Position numbers and translations under genes: made by a program
Part shown: positions 11,263 to 21,614 of the stretch, in pieces
How the letters are laid out: each line of letters starts with the position of its first letter
Numbering within the stretch: the stretch's first letter is position 1
NCBI GenBank assembly: GCA_934045075.1
Contig: OW203724.1
Location: 20,365,721-20,429,720 of the forward strand
Length of the DNA stretch: 64,000 bases
From: Yponomeuta sedellus
Taxonomy: Eukaryota > Arthropoda > Insecta > Lepidoptera > Yponomeutidae
Direction: 5' to 3'
Notes under the pieces: generated by a model
Told to the model about the DNA's origin: nothing
The model's database searches: none
The model's input: the letters and a program-made list of their open reading frames with translations, nothing else

Positions 11263-12249
11263 CGACGATGATGACCTACCCTACACAATGGCGGGAAAAT
11301 CCTACTACTGACATAACACATAACACATAACAATATTCTATCTATCTATAACACAGAGTATAGGAATAGCTGTCCAAGCCACAGATTAACACTGGTCAGG
11401 CTCGTTTACACTGAAAGGGTTGCTCGCTCATGATCGTTTCCCGACATATATGCATTTTGACTAGACCCTCAAGTTATGCAGCCATGATTAGGTTCCTCTG
11501 CACATCGGAGTAAGCACTGTCGACAGCACATCATCTTTTACGTCTGTATACTCTACTTAGTTAATATAAGGATGAGTTTGCAACTTACACGTAGGAAAGT
11601 TTTTTCTTATTAATAAACCATATCGTTGTCACTGCTACGCTAAAGGTTTTCTTAATCCGTAACGGCTATGCGGCCTTCAGTCGCTACAAACACCGTTCTT
11701 ATCAGCCTTAACGCCATAATGAATATTATAGGAACCTAGGTGCAGTAAATGTATGATAATCAGCTCTTCCACACATTAGTTCTTAATAGCTAACACGTAA
11801 GTGCGAGTATTAAACAAAAGAGAGTATTCCCATAGGCCTCTGAAAATGCATGCTTATCAGCCTCATGGCCTGTTTCTTCGCCTTTGCGCGTTAGCTGGCG
11901 TTCGTTGCGTAGTTCCTTTCCCCGTTTAAGAAGCTCTCCAACATACCGTTATCAAAAATTAGAATGGGATTACAAGGGAACCTTCCTTTATTTTGTGTGC
12001 CAAATAAGATATAACGATTGAAAGGCAAACACCACTTGATTCTGTAACAAAAATGGTATTTACACAATCACGATCAAAGACTGAACGGATTTTTATTAAA
12101 TTTGTCATCTATGCACACAGTGTTGTGTATAGTAATTCAAGACAATTTCCACCTGAATCCCACGTGACTAAAATCGTGGCCAGCTAGTAGAGTAACTCCT
12201 ATTAGCTATCTAACCACGCAAGACAAGTTAAGGAATTCAGACCCTCCTC
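11263..12249. other. No feature seen
   Basis: AT-rich DNA with a short TCTA repeat near 11337. If the exon at 12322-12433 is real, this stretch would be the start of its downstream intron. Confidence 0.4.
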
Positions 12250-12321
12250 GTTACGCCGAGGGCTGTGAATCATGCACAACACAATCGCACGTGGCAGCGC
12301 TCTTATCATTGCGTCTCGAAC

Positions 12322-12433
12322 CTGGCACATGGTACGGCGTGGGGTTGGACGGGGGCAGCCAGTAGGCGGCGCTGATGGCGGGGTAGCCGCCCGAACGGGC
12401 CTGCTTGGCGCGGGCGCCGCTCTCGCCGCGCAT
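12322..12433 (-). CDS. Candidate first coding exon of a host gene
   Basis: I do not recognise the protein. The minus frame from the ATG at 12433 gives 37 codons, beginning MRGESGARAKQARSGG and followed by YPAISAAYWLPPSNPTPYHV-P. About nine in ten third positions are G or C, in an AT-rich window, and the composition falls sharply just past the CCAG|GT at 12322/12321, as expected at a splice donor (GT at 12320-12321, though GTTCGA is not a strong donor). The exon would end after one base of codon 38. Proline, tyrosine and small residues suggest a flexible N-terminal region. The following exon would lie to the left and I could not find it. An upstream GTG at 12451 also opens the frame, but the ATG is the better start. 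The plus-strand 135-codon frame over the same DNA looks like a shadow. Confidence 0.5.
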
Positions 12434-12665
12434 CCTGCACTGCACTGTCACTGCACGGTCACTTCACGGCATGACACACACACGCGCGCACTCGACCGCG
12501 TCCCGCATAGCACTGGCGGTAACGAGCCGCGTCTAGGTGCGCGCGCGCCGCTCCATCACTCATCCTTCGGTGTTCGCGGTGTCACCTCGGCGTTGCCCCT
12601 CCCCCGCGGGCAGGCGCGGCTTCAGGAGTGCCTGAAGGCGATGCTCGCGAGCTGTGTCACGCCCG
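12434..12665 (-). promoter_or_regulatory. GC-rich island: probable 5' UTR/promoter of the exon
   Basis: This block is unusually rich in G, C and CpG (GCGCGCGCGCC and GACCGCGTCCCGC types) compared with its flanks, and it directly precedes the candidate exon in the minus sense. That arrangement fits a promoter with a 5' leader. I see no convincing TATA box or initiator, so the start site is not placed. A conserved non-promoter block is possible. Confidence 0.35.
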
Positions 12666-12805
12666 ATGTTTTAGATTAACTGTTTATGTAGCGACGTGGC
12701 CGTTTAGTAAACTGAAGTGCTCGGGACTCTTTGCTTTACCAAACCAGAGTAAATTTGTCAGTTTATCCAAAAAGCTAAATTTAATTGGATATGAATATGA
12801 ACACA

Positions 12806-12919
12806 GATAGCCAGAGGTCGCGGGTTCGAATCCCGGCATGGGTGGAATTTTTAGCCTCTAAATAGGTTTTTAAAAAATTGTCCTTAGCACGGGTTAGTGC
12901 ATTAAAAAAATAATATAAT
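12806..12919 (+). mobile_element. SINE-A, 5'-truncated
   Basis: Starts inside the anticodon arm (GATAGCCAGAGGTCGCGGGT), has an intact B box (GGGTTCGAATCCCGG), then TTTAGCCTCTAAATAGG and the terminus ACGGGTTAGTGCATTAAAA. Few differences from other copies suggest it is young. Confidence 0.75.
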
Positions 12920-13380
12920 TATGAATTTATTTGAAAATAATTATAACACAATTATTACGAATATTTATTTTCATGGTGCTCATTGGTTAGTTATTTGGAT
13001 ACTTATATTAATCTTCCTTGTAGTGAAACAGGAAGTTCAAATACAAATATAAAAAATTTTCCTTGTACATTACTAGAGAACGCCAACAAAAAAAGCTTAT
13101 CAAATTGTGTGGCACAGAGCTTTTTTCCCACCTCCCTCATAGGAGCTCCTACATACGCGCCTGTGGTACCTCTCAGCGACCGCGCTAACGAGCCCTCTCC
13201 CGTCGCGCTTAAACGCTTGATCGCTCAAAAACGTCGCGGTTCCGCTTACGCTGGTCGCGAATGTTTGTAAGTAATGTCACGTTGGCGGATGTGCACGTCG
13301 GACTGCCTATCACGAATGCTTGTGCCTCACCGCCCTGCTAGTTTGAGGAGCGCTTGATATTTGTACATTGTATTACATAA
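12920..13380. other. No supported gene
   Basis: The 95-codon frame at 12983-13270 is longer than most here but has no domain, no bias in its first half and no conserved context. 13130-13265 is somewhat GC-rich (CGTCGCGCTTAAACGC, AACGTCGCGGTTCCGC), which may mark conserved non-coding DNA. Confidence 0.35.
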
Positions 13381-13384
13381 ACAC

Positions 13385-13475
13385 ACGCCTGTATCCCGGA
13401 AGTGTAGGCAAAGACCGGGTTTGCCACTAGCCACGATCTTGACAAACCCCTTTCGGTTCATCAACCTTCATTCTT
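13385..13475 (-). mobile_element. LINE-G tail scrap
   Basis: CGCCTGTATCCCGGAAGTGT, GCCACGATCTTGACA and TCATCAACCTTCATT are inverted LINE-G landmarks, decayed. Confidence 0.5.
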
Positions 13476-14244
13476 CTTACTTGGTATTCGTGTGATAAAA
13501 AATAAATTAGAAAAAAAAAAACGAGAAAAGTTAATAGGTTAGTACCTATTCTGCATGAAAATGTAATTTTCGAAGAGAGCGATTAATACACAAATTCAAA
13601 ACTGAGCTAATTTTTTAATTTATTATCATTTCTTTTCGTCTTTGATAAATTCCACTATCGTCTTTCTTTTTTTAATCTAGATATTTCCAAAGTATGCAAA
13701 AATTGTGGTAGTCATTAGAGAAATTGAAAAGCTTGATGTTGTTATCGACTGTCGACGGATTGCCAACAAAGATTAAATAAGTCATAGGTATTAAATTTTT
13801 TAATGAAATATGCTATCAATTCACTGCCTCTTTTGGCAAGAGGTGCACAGTTACGTAATTATTTTGATCAAAGTCTCAAGTTGTAATGGTGCAACCCTTT
13901 CCTTTTTCATTTCTACATTTCTACTTGTTTCACGTTGTCTATCATTTTATAAAATTACGTCAGTCATTTTTGAGATTTCCTTGACTTTTTCGCACTACTA
14001 GTTTTCAATTTAACCAAATCGAGACATATAGTCCTTTACCTTTAACAAGTTTATTTCTGTTTATCGTTGTAAATAAAACACAGTTCTTCAACTGTGGTTC
14101 CAAATTATTATTTATAAAATGTTCTACAACCTCACAATGGCGCCCAAACGTGTAATGTGTAACCACTTTACAAAATGATTCCATATTTGACACTCTGTGT
14201 ATTTCCTCACTTGAAATCATCCCAACTTTAATTTATACATACTC
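13476..14244. other. No feature seen
   Basis: AT-rich. The frames at 13810-14001 and 14005-14220 have no recognisable content. Confidence 0.4.
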
Positions 14245-14345
14245 GCATACATACATTCATGCTTGCATCCCGGAGGGTTAGGCAGAGACCAAGGTCTGCC
14301 ACTTGTTAGGATCCTGACAGATCTCTTTTGCCTCATCAACAATCA
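14245..14345 (-). mobile_element. LINE-G tail scrap
   Basis: GCTTGCATCCCGGAGGGTTA, GCCACTTGTTAGGATCCTGA and CTCATCAACAATCATTAAC match the inverted LINE-G end. It supplies the target of the SINE-A composite that follows. Confidence 0.6.
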
Positions 14346-14353
14346 TTAACTTT

Positions 14354-14706
14354 TTTTAAAAACCTATTTAGAGGCTAAAAATTCCACCCATGCCGGGATT
14401 CGAACCCGCGACCTCTGGCCATCCGTGCCAGCGGTCTTTCACTCAGTGACTCACCGGCATCAGTGAATTTCGAACCTCTTTACAATATTCTCTGTATTAC
14501 GTACAGGCAGCGACATCTGGCTGAAGTAATTTGCATCACTTGCAGCCCCGAGTACCTACTTTGCAGTTAGGTTTTTAAAAGCGCTGGCACGGATAGCCAC
14601 AGGTCGCGGGTTCGAATCCTGGCATGGGTGGAATTTTAAGCGTCTAAATAGATTTTTAAAATTGTCCTTACCATGGGTTAGTGCATTAAAAAAAAGAATA
14701 TAAACT
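14354..14706. mobile_element. SINE-A fold-back composite with 8-bp duplication
   Basis: A minus-strand copy (14354-14578, B box CGGGATTCGAACCCG, ending TGCAGTTAGGTTTTT) is joined head to head to a 5'-truncated plus-strand copy (14579-14706, GCGCTGGCACGGATAGCC onward). TTAACTTT stands on both sides (14346-14353 and 14707-14714), so the pair appears to have inserted as one unit. Confidence 0.75.
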
Positions 14707-14714
14707 TTAACTTT

Positions 14715-16215
14715 GATTCATTCAACAATTAATCTAATTTTACCTTGGATTCGATGTCCAACCACAGTTTGCACAATAAAAGCCAATTTTACTGGTCTCT
14801 GTGTGGCTTGCTCTATAGCTGTCTTAGCTAGTTTTAGCGCTTCCATCTTTGGCAGTGGCGTTAGGCAGTCAAATGTATCTAGAACCAATTCGTTTGATGC
14901 TTAGTGTCGTGTATAAATAGCTAGTCAATACGTCTCAATTGTATTTGCACGGTATGTGAAGCCAGCGCCGTACAATAGGCGTGATCGTTGCAAAGACGAA
15001 CCGTTTTATAAGACCGTTTTGTGTTCCGCGACGATAGGACCGTTTTACGTTTCATTCTAAAGCAGTGCCAGCGACTCTAAAGCAGTGCCAGCGTTTGTTC
15101 GTCGCGAGACCAGTCCTTAGATTGTTTGACGCGGATATGTCCTTTAGTGCTATATTAATAGAGCCTAGAACGTAATGAGATCTTTGCTACGTCGTCGTCG
15201 GCTCCTTGCTCGTTCCGTTCGTTCTGGTCTGTGATACAATAAAGTAATCTTTATGTCTATGATTATACAGTCGAATATCGGGTAAAACAACTTATTTTTT
15301 CCGATGTTTCGTGATTTCGTCTCGTTCGCACTTGTTTGACCGTCCTCTGCGCCTTGCTCGTTCGCCTACAATGAAACCAGTTGCGAACGAGGACCGTTTC
15401 GAGGACCTGTTTTCGTTCCAGAAAAAACGGTTGCGTTTCGTCGTCGAAAAATCGGACAACGACCCACTCCTACCGTACAATCAGTACAGTTGGCTAAATG
15501 AAAGACACATTTGACAATCTTTGGCGAGAGCTTTGGTGCGATAGGTGCATTTATGTCGAGCGTGATAAGAGTTTTCATGACAACTTGCAAGGAAACCCTC
15601 CGAAGGTATAGTTATTTTGTTAATGATAATGTCTGTATTGTGTGGCAGATAATCTACTGCCTACCACGCGGAAGGTTCCAACGCTAGTTTTTTTTGTTAA
15701 AAAAACTTCCTTCCAAAAATATCTCGACACAAACTCGATTCTGTGAGGACCATTAGTAGTCAGCCAGAGCAGTGCGTGCATGTCGCGGGTCCGCGGATCA
15801 TTGTTTTAGTAGACGGCGAAGAGGCGGTCCTATTTCAATATATTTCTTTTAATTATACGTCTATAATAACAGAGCCAATATACGCCCCACTAGTAGAACA
15901 AACGCCTGGTATCAGAGAAAGATAACCTTAGCTTTTTTAGCCTTTAGGGAGCGTTTTTGGAATGTTTTCAAGGACTGTATTTTTATATAAAAAGGCTGTT
16001 AGTTTTTCTATTAAAATCTGGAGTTGCAGTGGAAAATCTGATAAAGATTTTAATTGTTTATGATTGTTAGTTCAAGTCTCAAGTTAAATGAGAACTTGTT
16101 AGGCTTACTTTTCATTGTGTCAGAGTGTATTTTCATCCACACAATCGCTTGTTACTTGATAGAGACTTCGAATCGATTTGTCACGCGCTCGAGTATTGAG
16201 TTTCCTTCATTATGT
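14715..16215. other. No gene seen; small tandem duplication
   Basis: At 15057-15094 an 18-bp unit TCTAAAGCAGTGCCAGCG is repeated directly with two or three bases between. The frames at 15292-15590 run on both strands through an arginine/serine-rich stretch and I cannot support either. Confidence 0.4.
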
Positions 16216-16216
16216 A

Positions 16217-16420
16217 CTAGCTGCTGCCTGCGACTTCTTTCGCATGGAAATTGCGATGTGTATTTTTCCAGGATAAAAGTGACCAATGAGCTTTTTCAGA
16301 CTAATCTAACCCAGTGACAAACTTTATCCAGATCCATTCCAGCGACATAGAATATCTTGTATAAAAAATCATCGCTGAATCTGTTGCTAAGCGCAAATCT
16401 CGAGAGCAGCTGAACAGTAT
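16217..16420 (+). repeat. Repeat L fragment
   Basis: ACTAGCTGCTGCCTGCGACT and TTCGCATGGAAATTGCG resemble the start of repeat L at 3118 and 33838. The right border is not clear. Confidence 0.45.
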
Positions 16421-17107
16421 TCGCTAATTCTTTTTCTAGAATATTCCTTTAAGTACGAGGATGGTTCTTACGGAGAGAAAAAAAAAATGAATCGACTGTA
16501 GGCGATACGAAGTTCGGCGAGTCAGCTAGTTTAACATAAATGCATCCAAAGGTTCGGTTCAGTGTCCAAGTGGTCACTACGCCTATCTACTAAGTTCTCG
16601 TATAAATCTTCTATAGTGGGTGTAAAAGGTTTAATAAAGAAGTTGACTTTATTGTTGCACCAAAGACAAAATTGGTCATCAAAGTACTAATTCATTTAAA
16701 ATTATTCTCGAGAGATAGTTAGTCGGTGTCGGCGTTAGCGAGAGCTCGAGTAACTTGAGGAAAAAACTCAATAATATTCCCTGTAGAATAACTGTTATAA
16801 TATCTCAAGGCACGGTTCATCGCAAACTGCATTGTTCTATCCAAATAGAATCAAGGATTTTGCGGAGAAAGTGGGTTAAGATCATACTAGGACCGCTCTT
16901 ATAACTATTTTTTTAAGAAATGGCGCATTAGAAGTGCGAGTTGAACTCGTGCCCCGAGGAATACAAATATAAAGTATTTAGTAAAAAATTTGTATCTTTC
17001 ATTCGTTTAGGGGTCCTTTTCCGTTCAGGGCTGTTATTTTAGGTTCTACAGGGACTGCTACCAAACGTTGTCTGAAAGAAATCATCGTCATTTTATTATA
17101 CTTTTAC
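16421..17107. other. No feature seen
   Basis: AT-rich DNA without repeat landmarks. Confidence 0.4.
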
Positions 17108-17213
17108 TTACCTACAATCCTCCACCAAGCCCGAATCGGTCCCCGTGGTGGAGTATAGTCTAATCTTCAGAGACCTGTGCCCCAGCAGTGAGGACACACA
17201 AAGGGTTCATATC
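17108..17213 (+). mobile_element. Element F 3' fragment
   Basis: CTACAATCCTCCACCAAGCC, CCCCGTGGTGGAGTATAG and CCCCAGCAGTGAGGACAC match the F family end, with a short internal deletion where the other copies have CTTCCTGCGATGCAGG. Confidence 0.6.
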
Positions 17214-17225
17214 AATCATATCGTT

Positions 17226-17850
17226 TATACTTTATTGAATACCAAACATTAAATAGGAAATTACATAAGAATTCAAGTAAAGTAAAATGCATTTATTGCG
17301 ACCAACAATAGAAGAAAAAGAATAAAAGGAGAGATTACAAATAATGACATGAAGTCATTGTTGTTGTTGTGACAGTTGGCGACAAAAGGTGTGTGCTCAG
17401 CATGGGCCACCAGATACAACAAAGACATAGACGGCGCTGTTTTTCAGCTTCACCGACTTAAAAACTAACTAAAACTAAATCCTAATCCTAAATACAAATC
17501 AAGAAATGAGACATAATTGAGTTGTCCAGTGTTAACAAGTACAAAGGTGAGTTCTAGAGTCGGAGTACCAGTAAAAAACGTGTCTTTATAGTTACGTGTA
17601 CGAAATAAACTGCGTAAAATGCAAAAATCCTTAACAATAACCTAAGGAGAAATTATACACTATATAGACTAAATAGCTGTAAAAATAATTATAATAAAAA
17701 GTAAATAATATATAAATACATAGCTCACCGTTAGAGATAAATAGTGCTTTTTCAACTGCTTCTTAAACTTACCAATTGTGGGACTAGCGCATATTTTCTG
17801 TGGGAGTGCGTTGCACAGCCTAACCGAATGGACCGTATTGCACAAAAAAA
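17226..17850 (-). pseudogene. C-terminal remnant of a CR1/Jockey-like LINE
   Basis: On the minus strand about 17720-17850 reads NTVHSVRLCNALPQ then KICASPTIGKFKKQLKKHYL. This closely parallels the end of the reverse transcriptase at 30143-32321 (VHSVRLWNALPQ... FRKRLKEHYL), so it is the last part of a related protein. The DNA to its left, ending at a reverse CAATAAAGT near 17228, would be the 3' untranslated tail. The stop codon has drifted further on, the tryptophan of RLWNAL is cysteine, and the frame cannot be followed cleanly upstream. No catalytic motif remains. Confidence 0.75.
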
Positions 17851-18050
17851 CACAGTACAGGAAATATTTAAGAAACTTTAAGAAAGTACGTGTACAAAGG
17901 ACACACCTCTATAATCACCGTCGGGATACAAGGCCTTATTGGAGTTTTCACCACAGTCCCAAGACCAGTATTTCACTTCAGTTTTGCTGTTTCTTAGGTT
18001 TGCCTGTTAAGTTTATAGGATTTTTAGATTGGTTACATTAATATTTTTTT

Positions 18051-19060
18051 TGCCAACCTCGGGCACATCTGTACATATTGTTTTTTTCATGTGCTTTTTA
18101 TATATTTTCTTGTCGTTTTACTTTAAATAATGACGTTTATCTGTGTACCTTGAGACAGGTCTCATCAGGAAACTGTATTCAGGGATAATTGAATAAATAG
18201 CTAATTGACAAGGTTTTCCTTTATACAATTTAACGATGGGTGACCTGAAAATATCACGGTGGAAGCTGTTTTTTAACTAATTTATTTTAGACCATTTGTT
18301 TAACATCCGGCGTGACTGGGGTCAAGTCGTATCAAAATGTCTTAACTAAAAAAAATCACTGGATAGCGTTTACATATATGGATAAATACGTGAGTAGTGC
18401 TGTCAGAGCGTGCGGGCCTTAGTCACTTTGACTGAGATCAAGTCTAAAGACGATCCTATAATCTACGTTTTCTATTCACCTGTAACAAACCGGCGCGTTT
18501 TAAATAGATCTCAACTCTCCGTATCAACTCGGGACTGCGATCGAACGGCTCGTACAATCGACTGAGAAGGGAACCCGAGGGAAGCTAATTGATCAAACAG
18601 TAGCTCGGTAATCGGTTGCTGGTGAATCGACACTTTGCCGAGTAGTTTCCCGGCGCGAGGGCGACAGGGGATGGAGACTGGAGGTGGATAATAATTGTAG
18701 GAGCCCGCGCACGGAGACCGCGGAGTTGGCGAAAGTTTTTCGAGACGTGTTATAAGTAAAGTGTAACCCGCTTACTAGCAACACGTCCCGCAACTTCTAT
18801 TTTATTTTATTTTTATTTTATTTATTTACAAAACCCATAGCACCAGTTAATACATATTCACTGTTATAAATATGATTTATCTTTGGCCATTTCGGGCTTA
18901 TTTTATATTAACATAACTTATAGACAGGCATTATTCTTAATTTAAAATACTAAAGACAGCAAAAAGAAAAAAATATGAAAAAAAACTTTGAAATACCAAA
19001 ATCAGGCAAACAGAATATTGAAATTAAATATAAAAATATAAAATTCTTATTTATTATTCT
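18051..19060. other. No feature seen
   Basis: AT-rich apart from a moderately GC-rich stretch at 18480-18790 (AACCGGCGCGTTTTAAATAG, GGAGCCCGCGCACGGAGACC) that could be conserved non-coding DNA. A diverged GAGCTCGCACGCGGAGACC appears again at 19427-19447. Confidence 0.35.
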
Positions 19061-19250
19061 TCTTCTTCAGGCTAGATTAGTCTACTGCTGGATATAGCCC
19101 TCCCTTAATAAGCGCCATAGCGCAAGGTTGTGCCACCATTGGGGGGGTAATGCTGCATGCCCAGCGTGGGGGTTATGGCCCCACGCTGGGCATGCGGGTT
19201 GGGGATCGCAGTTTAGTGGAATAGTACTGCAGAGGGCGCTGCTGAGATTC
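19055..19250 (-). mobile_element. LINE-E 3' tail with an internal perfect hairpin
   Basis: ATTCTTCTTCTTCAGGCTAG and TCTACTGCTGGATATAGCCC are the inverted (GAA)n terminus. It continues through TAATAAGCGCCATAGCGCAA and ATGCGGGTTGGGGATCGCAG. At 19155-19195 a 17-nt arm (GCATGCCCAGCGTGGGG) is exactly repeated in inverse after 7 nt. The copy at 51503 lacks this arm. Confidence 0.65.
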
Positions 19251-19894
19251 TGCAGGGTATGTACAGTGACTACAGTTTTAGGGCAGATCCAAAATCTTAG
19301 TGCGTCTCGGAAATCTTACGCTTCTAGAGTTAGAGAGCGGTACCTATAAGGTGTAGCTGATACAGATACCTACATTTACATTGCAATAAACAATATTTTA
19401 TCTATCTATCTAAATTATAGAAGGAGCTCGCACGCGGAGACCGATACGCGGCGATGTGTTACGGGTAAATTATAACATATTTAATAGTAGGCAACTCATT
19501 TCGCGATGAGGAAATTTTGAAAGCTTTTTAAGTACGGGTTTTTTAAATAAAGGTTTAGATTGATTAGTGTAGTCTATTATTTTATCATACGTACTTTTCA
19601 GCGAAGTTCACGGTTTACTAAGTCAGGTCGCAGAGGTCGTGTTGGAGATATCTTAATAGGAAACTGAAGGTGGATAGCTCTTTAGGAAATAGGTAACTTT
19701 CCAATCACGTACAAGCCTTTCAAATTTTGACGAGGCGAAAATAATCACATTTTTCAACAAATATCGTTTTCACATGAATGTCCCGTTACTCGCGCCATTA
19801 TTATCTTAACAATTACGTTACAATTAAGAGCCATATGCCAGAAAATAAGTTAGTTTCACCCATTAAAAATAGCTTTATACTTAAAAAAATCTAG

Positions 19895-20030
19895 CAAGTT
19901 AATCCGGACGCTCTACGACCAGGTGGGATGACGATTTGCGTAAAAGTGAAGGCAGGCAAGCTGAACACGGGCGCTATGGCGCTCATTAGGGGAGGGCTAT
20001 TTCATGCAGTATATCCTGACGTTGAATCCG
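19895..20030 (+). pseudogene. LINE-E reverse transcriptase C-terminal scrap
   Basis: GACGCTCTACGACCAGGTGG then GATGACGATTTGCGTAAAAG translates as RSTTRWDDDLRK, matching PPTRWDDDLRK in the copy at 26250. It ends with GGGGAGGGCTATTTCATGCA, a decayed GEGYVKQW region. Frame is broken after the DDDLRK stretch. Confidence 0.6.
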
Positions 20031-20144
20031 GATTTAAGTCAAAGGCGTTTGACTTATTGAAACTTTACGAAGACGATTCCTTAAAAGACACCTCAGACGC
20101 AGTATAAATAGTCTGTGGTAAAAGGAAAGATGAATCTTATAAAC

Positions 20145-20230
20145 TTAAGCCTATAGTCCGGAGGTGTAGGCAGGGACCAGTGTCTGACACTTGTACGATT
20201 TTGACATATCTCTTTCACTTTATAATCTAA
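20145..20230 (-). mobile_element. LINE-G tail scrap
   Basis: CTATAGTCCGGAGGTGTAGG and ACGATTTTGACATATCTCTT are decayed inverted LINE-G landmarks. A further diverged piece may lie at 20355-20410. Confidence 0.45.
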
Positions 20231-20260
20231 GTTTAGAACATTTTTGTTAATTTTTTCACC

Positions 20261-20372
20261 AAAATGATCTAGATTTTGAAATGGATATCTAGTTTAACTT
20301 AAAACGTTCATTAAGCCGCAGTATCTGCACTAGTTTGAATAAAACCTTTTCATTTAATTTCATTTCAACATT
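20261..20372 (+). repeat. Repeat K, copy 1
   Basis: TTTTGAAATGGATATCTAGT, ACGTTCATTAAGCCGCAGTA and AACCTTTTCATTTAATTTCA are matched in the same order at 49393-49515. The class is unknown. Confidence 0.6.
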
Positions 20373-20783
20373 CATCAGACGTTGCAGGCACGCAGGCCGT
20401 TTTCGGATACTTAAGATTCCACCAGAAATAATAATCTCATAATATTTCATTGCGACTTCTATCGAAGCTATTACAAGGCAAATAGAGTTATCATTGCCAT
20501 GCGAAAGAAAAACAATTTCGTCGGCGCTAAATTAGCGCGCGGGGGTCTATAAATTCCGGCAAAGTATTCTCAACAGGTCCCCTCGGCCAGTTTGTTCTCG
20601 GAGGTCCGTAATCTGATTGCTCAAAACTTCCAGCGCGACAGGCGACAGTTTATCGCTCGGCTTATTGAGAAAAGAAACATCTTGAGATTTTCATTAGGGA
20701 AATAAAGTTACGACGACAATTGAAATGAATAAAGGTACGTAGCTTTACCGAGGATAAGACATCGAGTTGATGAGAGTGTTAAC
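20373..20783. other. No gene; possible conserved non-coding block
   Basis: 20510-20660 is richer in GC than its flanks and free of repeat landmarks (GTCGGCGCTAAATTAGCGCG, GACAGGCGACAGTTTATCGC). Lacking a comparison, I can only call it a candidate. Confidence 0.25.
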
Positions 20784-20791
20784 AACTATCT

Positions 20792-21246
20792 AGTTTTAAA
20801 AACCTATTTAGAGGCTAAAAATTCCACCCATGCCGGGATTCGAACCCGCGACCCCTGGCTATCCGTGCCAGCGCTCTTTCCAACTGAGCTAATGGGCGAC
20901 TCACCAGCATCAGTGAAATTTCGAACCTCTTTACAATATTCTCTGTACAACGTACAGGCAGCGACATCTGGCTGAAGTAATTTGCGTCACTTGCATCCCC
21001 GAGTACCTGCTTTGCAGTTAGGTTTTTACATCGGAATGATATCGCTGTACCCACATGATTATATTCTTTTTAATGCACTAACCCGTGCTAAGGACAATTT
21101 TAAAACCTATTTAGAGGCTAAAATTTCCACCCATGCGCGGGTTAGTGCAGGTCGCGGGTTCGAATCCCGGCATGGGTGGAATTTTTAGCCTCTAAATAGG
21201 TTTTTAAAATTGTCCTTAACACGGGTTAGTGCATTGAATAGACTAT
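20792..21246. mobile_element. SINE-A complex fold-back composite with 8-bp duplication
   Basis: It contains a nearly complete minus-strand SINE-A (20792-21040) whose order continues into CCCACATGATTATATTC, the tandem-junction sequence seen in the dimer at 35260, and then a short palindrome (21061-21246) with inverted termini TTTTTAATGCACTAACCCGT on the left and ACGGGTTAGTGCATTG on the right around a truncated tRNA core. AACTATCT is found at 20784-20791 and 21247-21254. Every part is SINE-A. Confidence 0.75.
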
Positions 21247-21251
21247 AACTA

Positions 21252-21614
21252 TCTCGTGGCCTAGGCGAACCGAGTGATTGGAATCAATCACTTGGTTAAG
21301 CAACAATAGGCGCGGTCAGGTACAGGATGGGTGAGCATCCCGTGACTACCGCTAGTGGCATTTTTCCGAGCGCTTCCGTGCTTCGCAAGGCACGTTAAGC
21401 CGTTGGTGCCGGCTGTCATATAATGGCAGTCGTTAAGCCATGTCAGAGGCCTTATGGGCGGCTTGATAACTTCTGACAGTAAGATCCGCCACTGTCTTAC
21501 AATCCTCCACCAACCCGGACTTGGCCCCCGTGGTGGAGTATGGCCTAACCTTCCTGCGATGCAGGAAGAGACCCGTGCCTCAGCAGTGGGGACATACAAA
21601 GGGTTGATAACGAT
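21252..21614 (+). mobile_element. Element F, near full length
   Basis: Starts TCGTGGCCTAGGCGAACCGA and ends GGGTTGATAACGATCTAG, with all family landmarks and few differences from the copy at 9959. The minus-strand 103-codon frame inside is not a gene. It starts at the last bases of the SINE-A duplication, so one insertion used the border of the other. Confidence 0.85.

Noticed and set aside
12272..12679. 135-codon plus-strand frame over the GC island
   Set aside because: The minus frame has the stronger third-position bias and a clear end at a GT; the plus frame looks like its shadow plus GC-rich leader.
14354..14706. Two independent SINE-A insertions
   Set aside because: TTAACTTT flanks the pair and not each unit.
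21288..21599. 103-codon minus frame
   Set aside because: It lies wholly within element F, and related broken frames appear in the other F copies.
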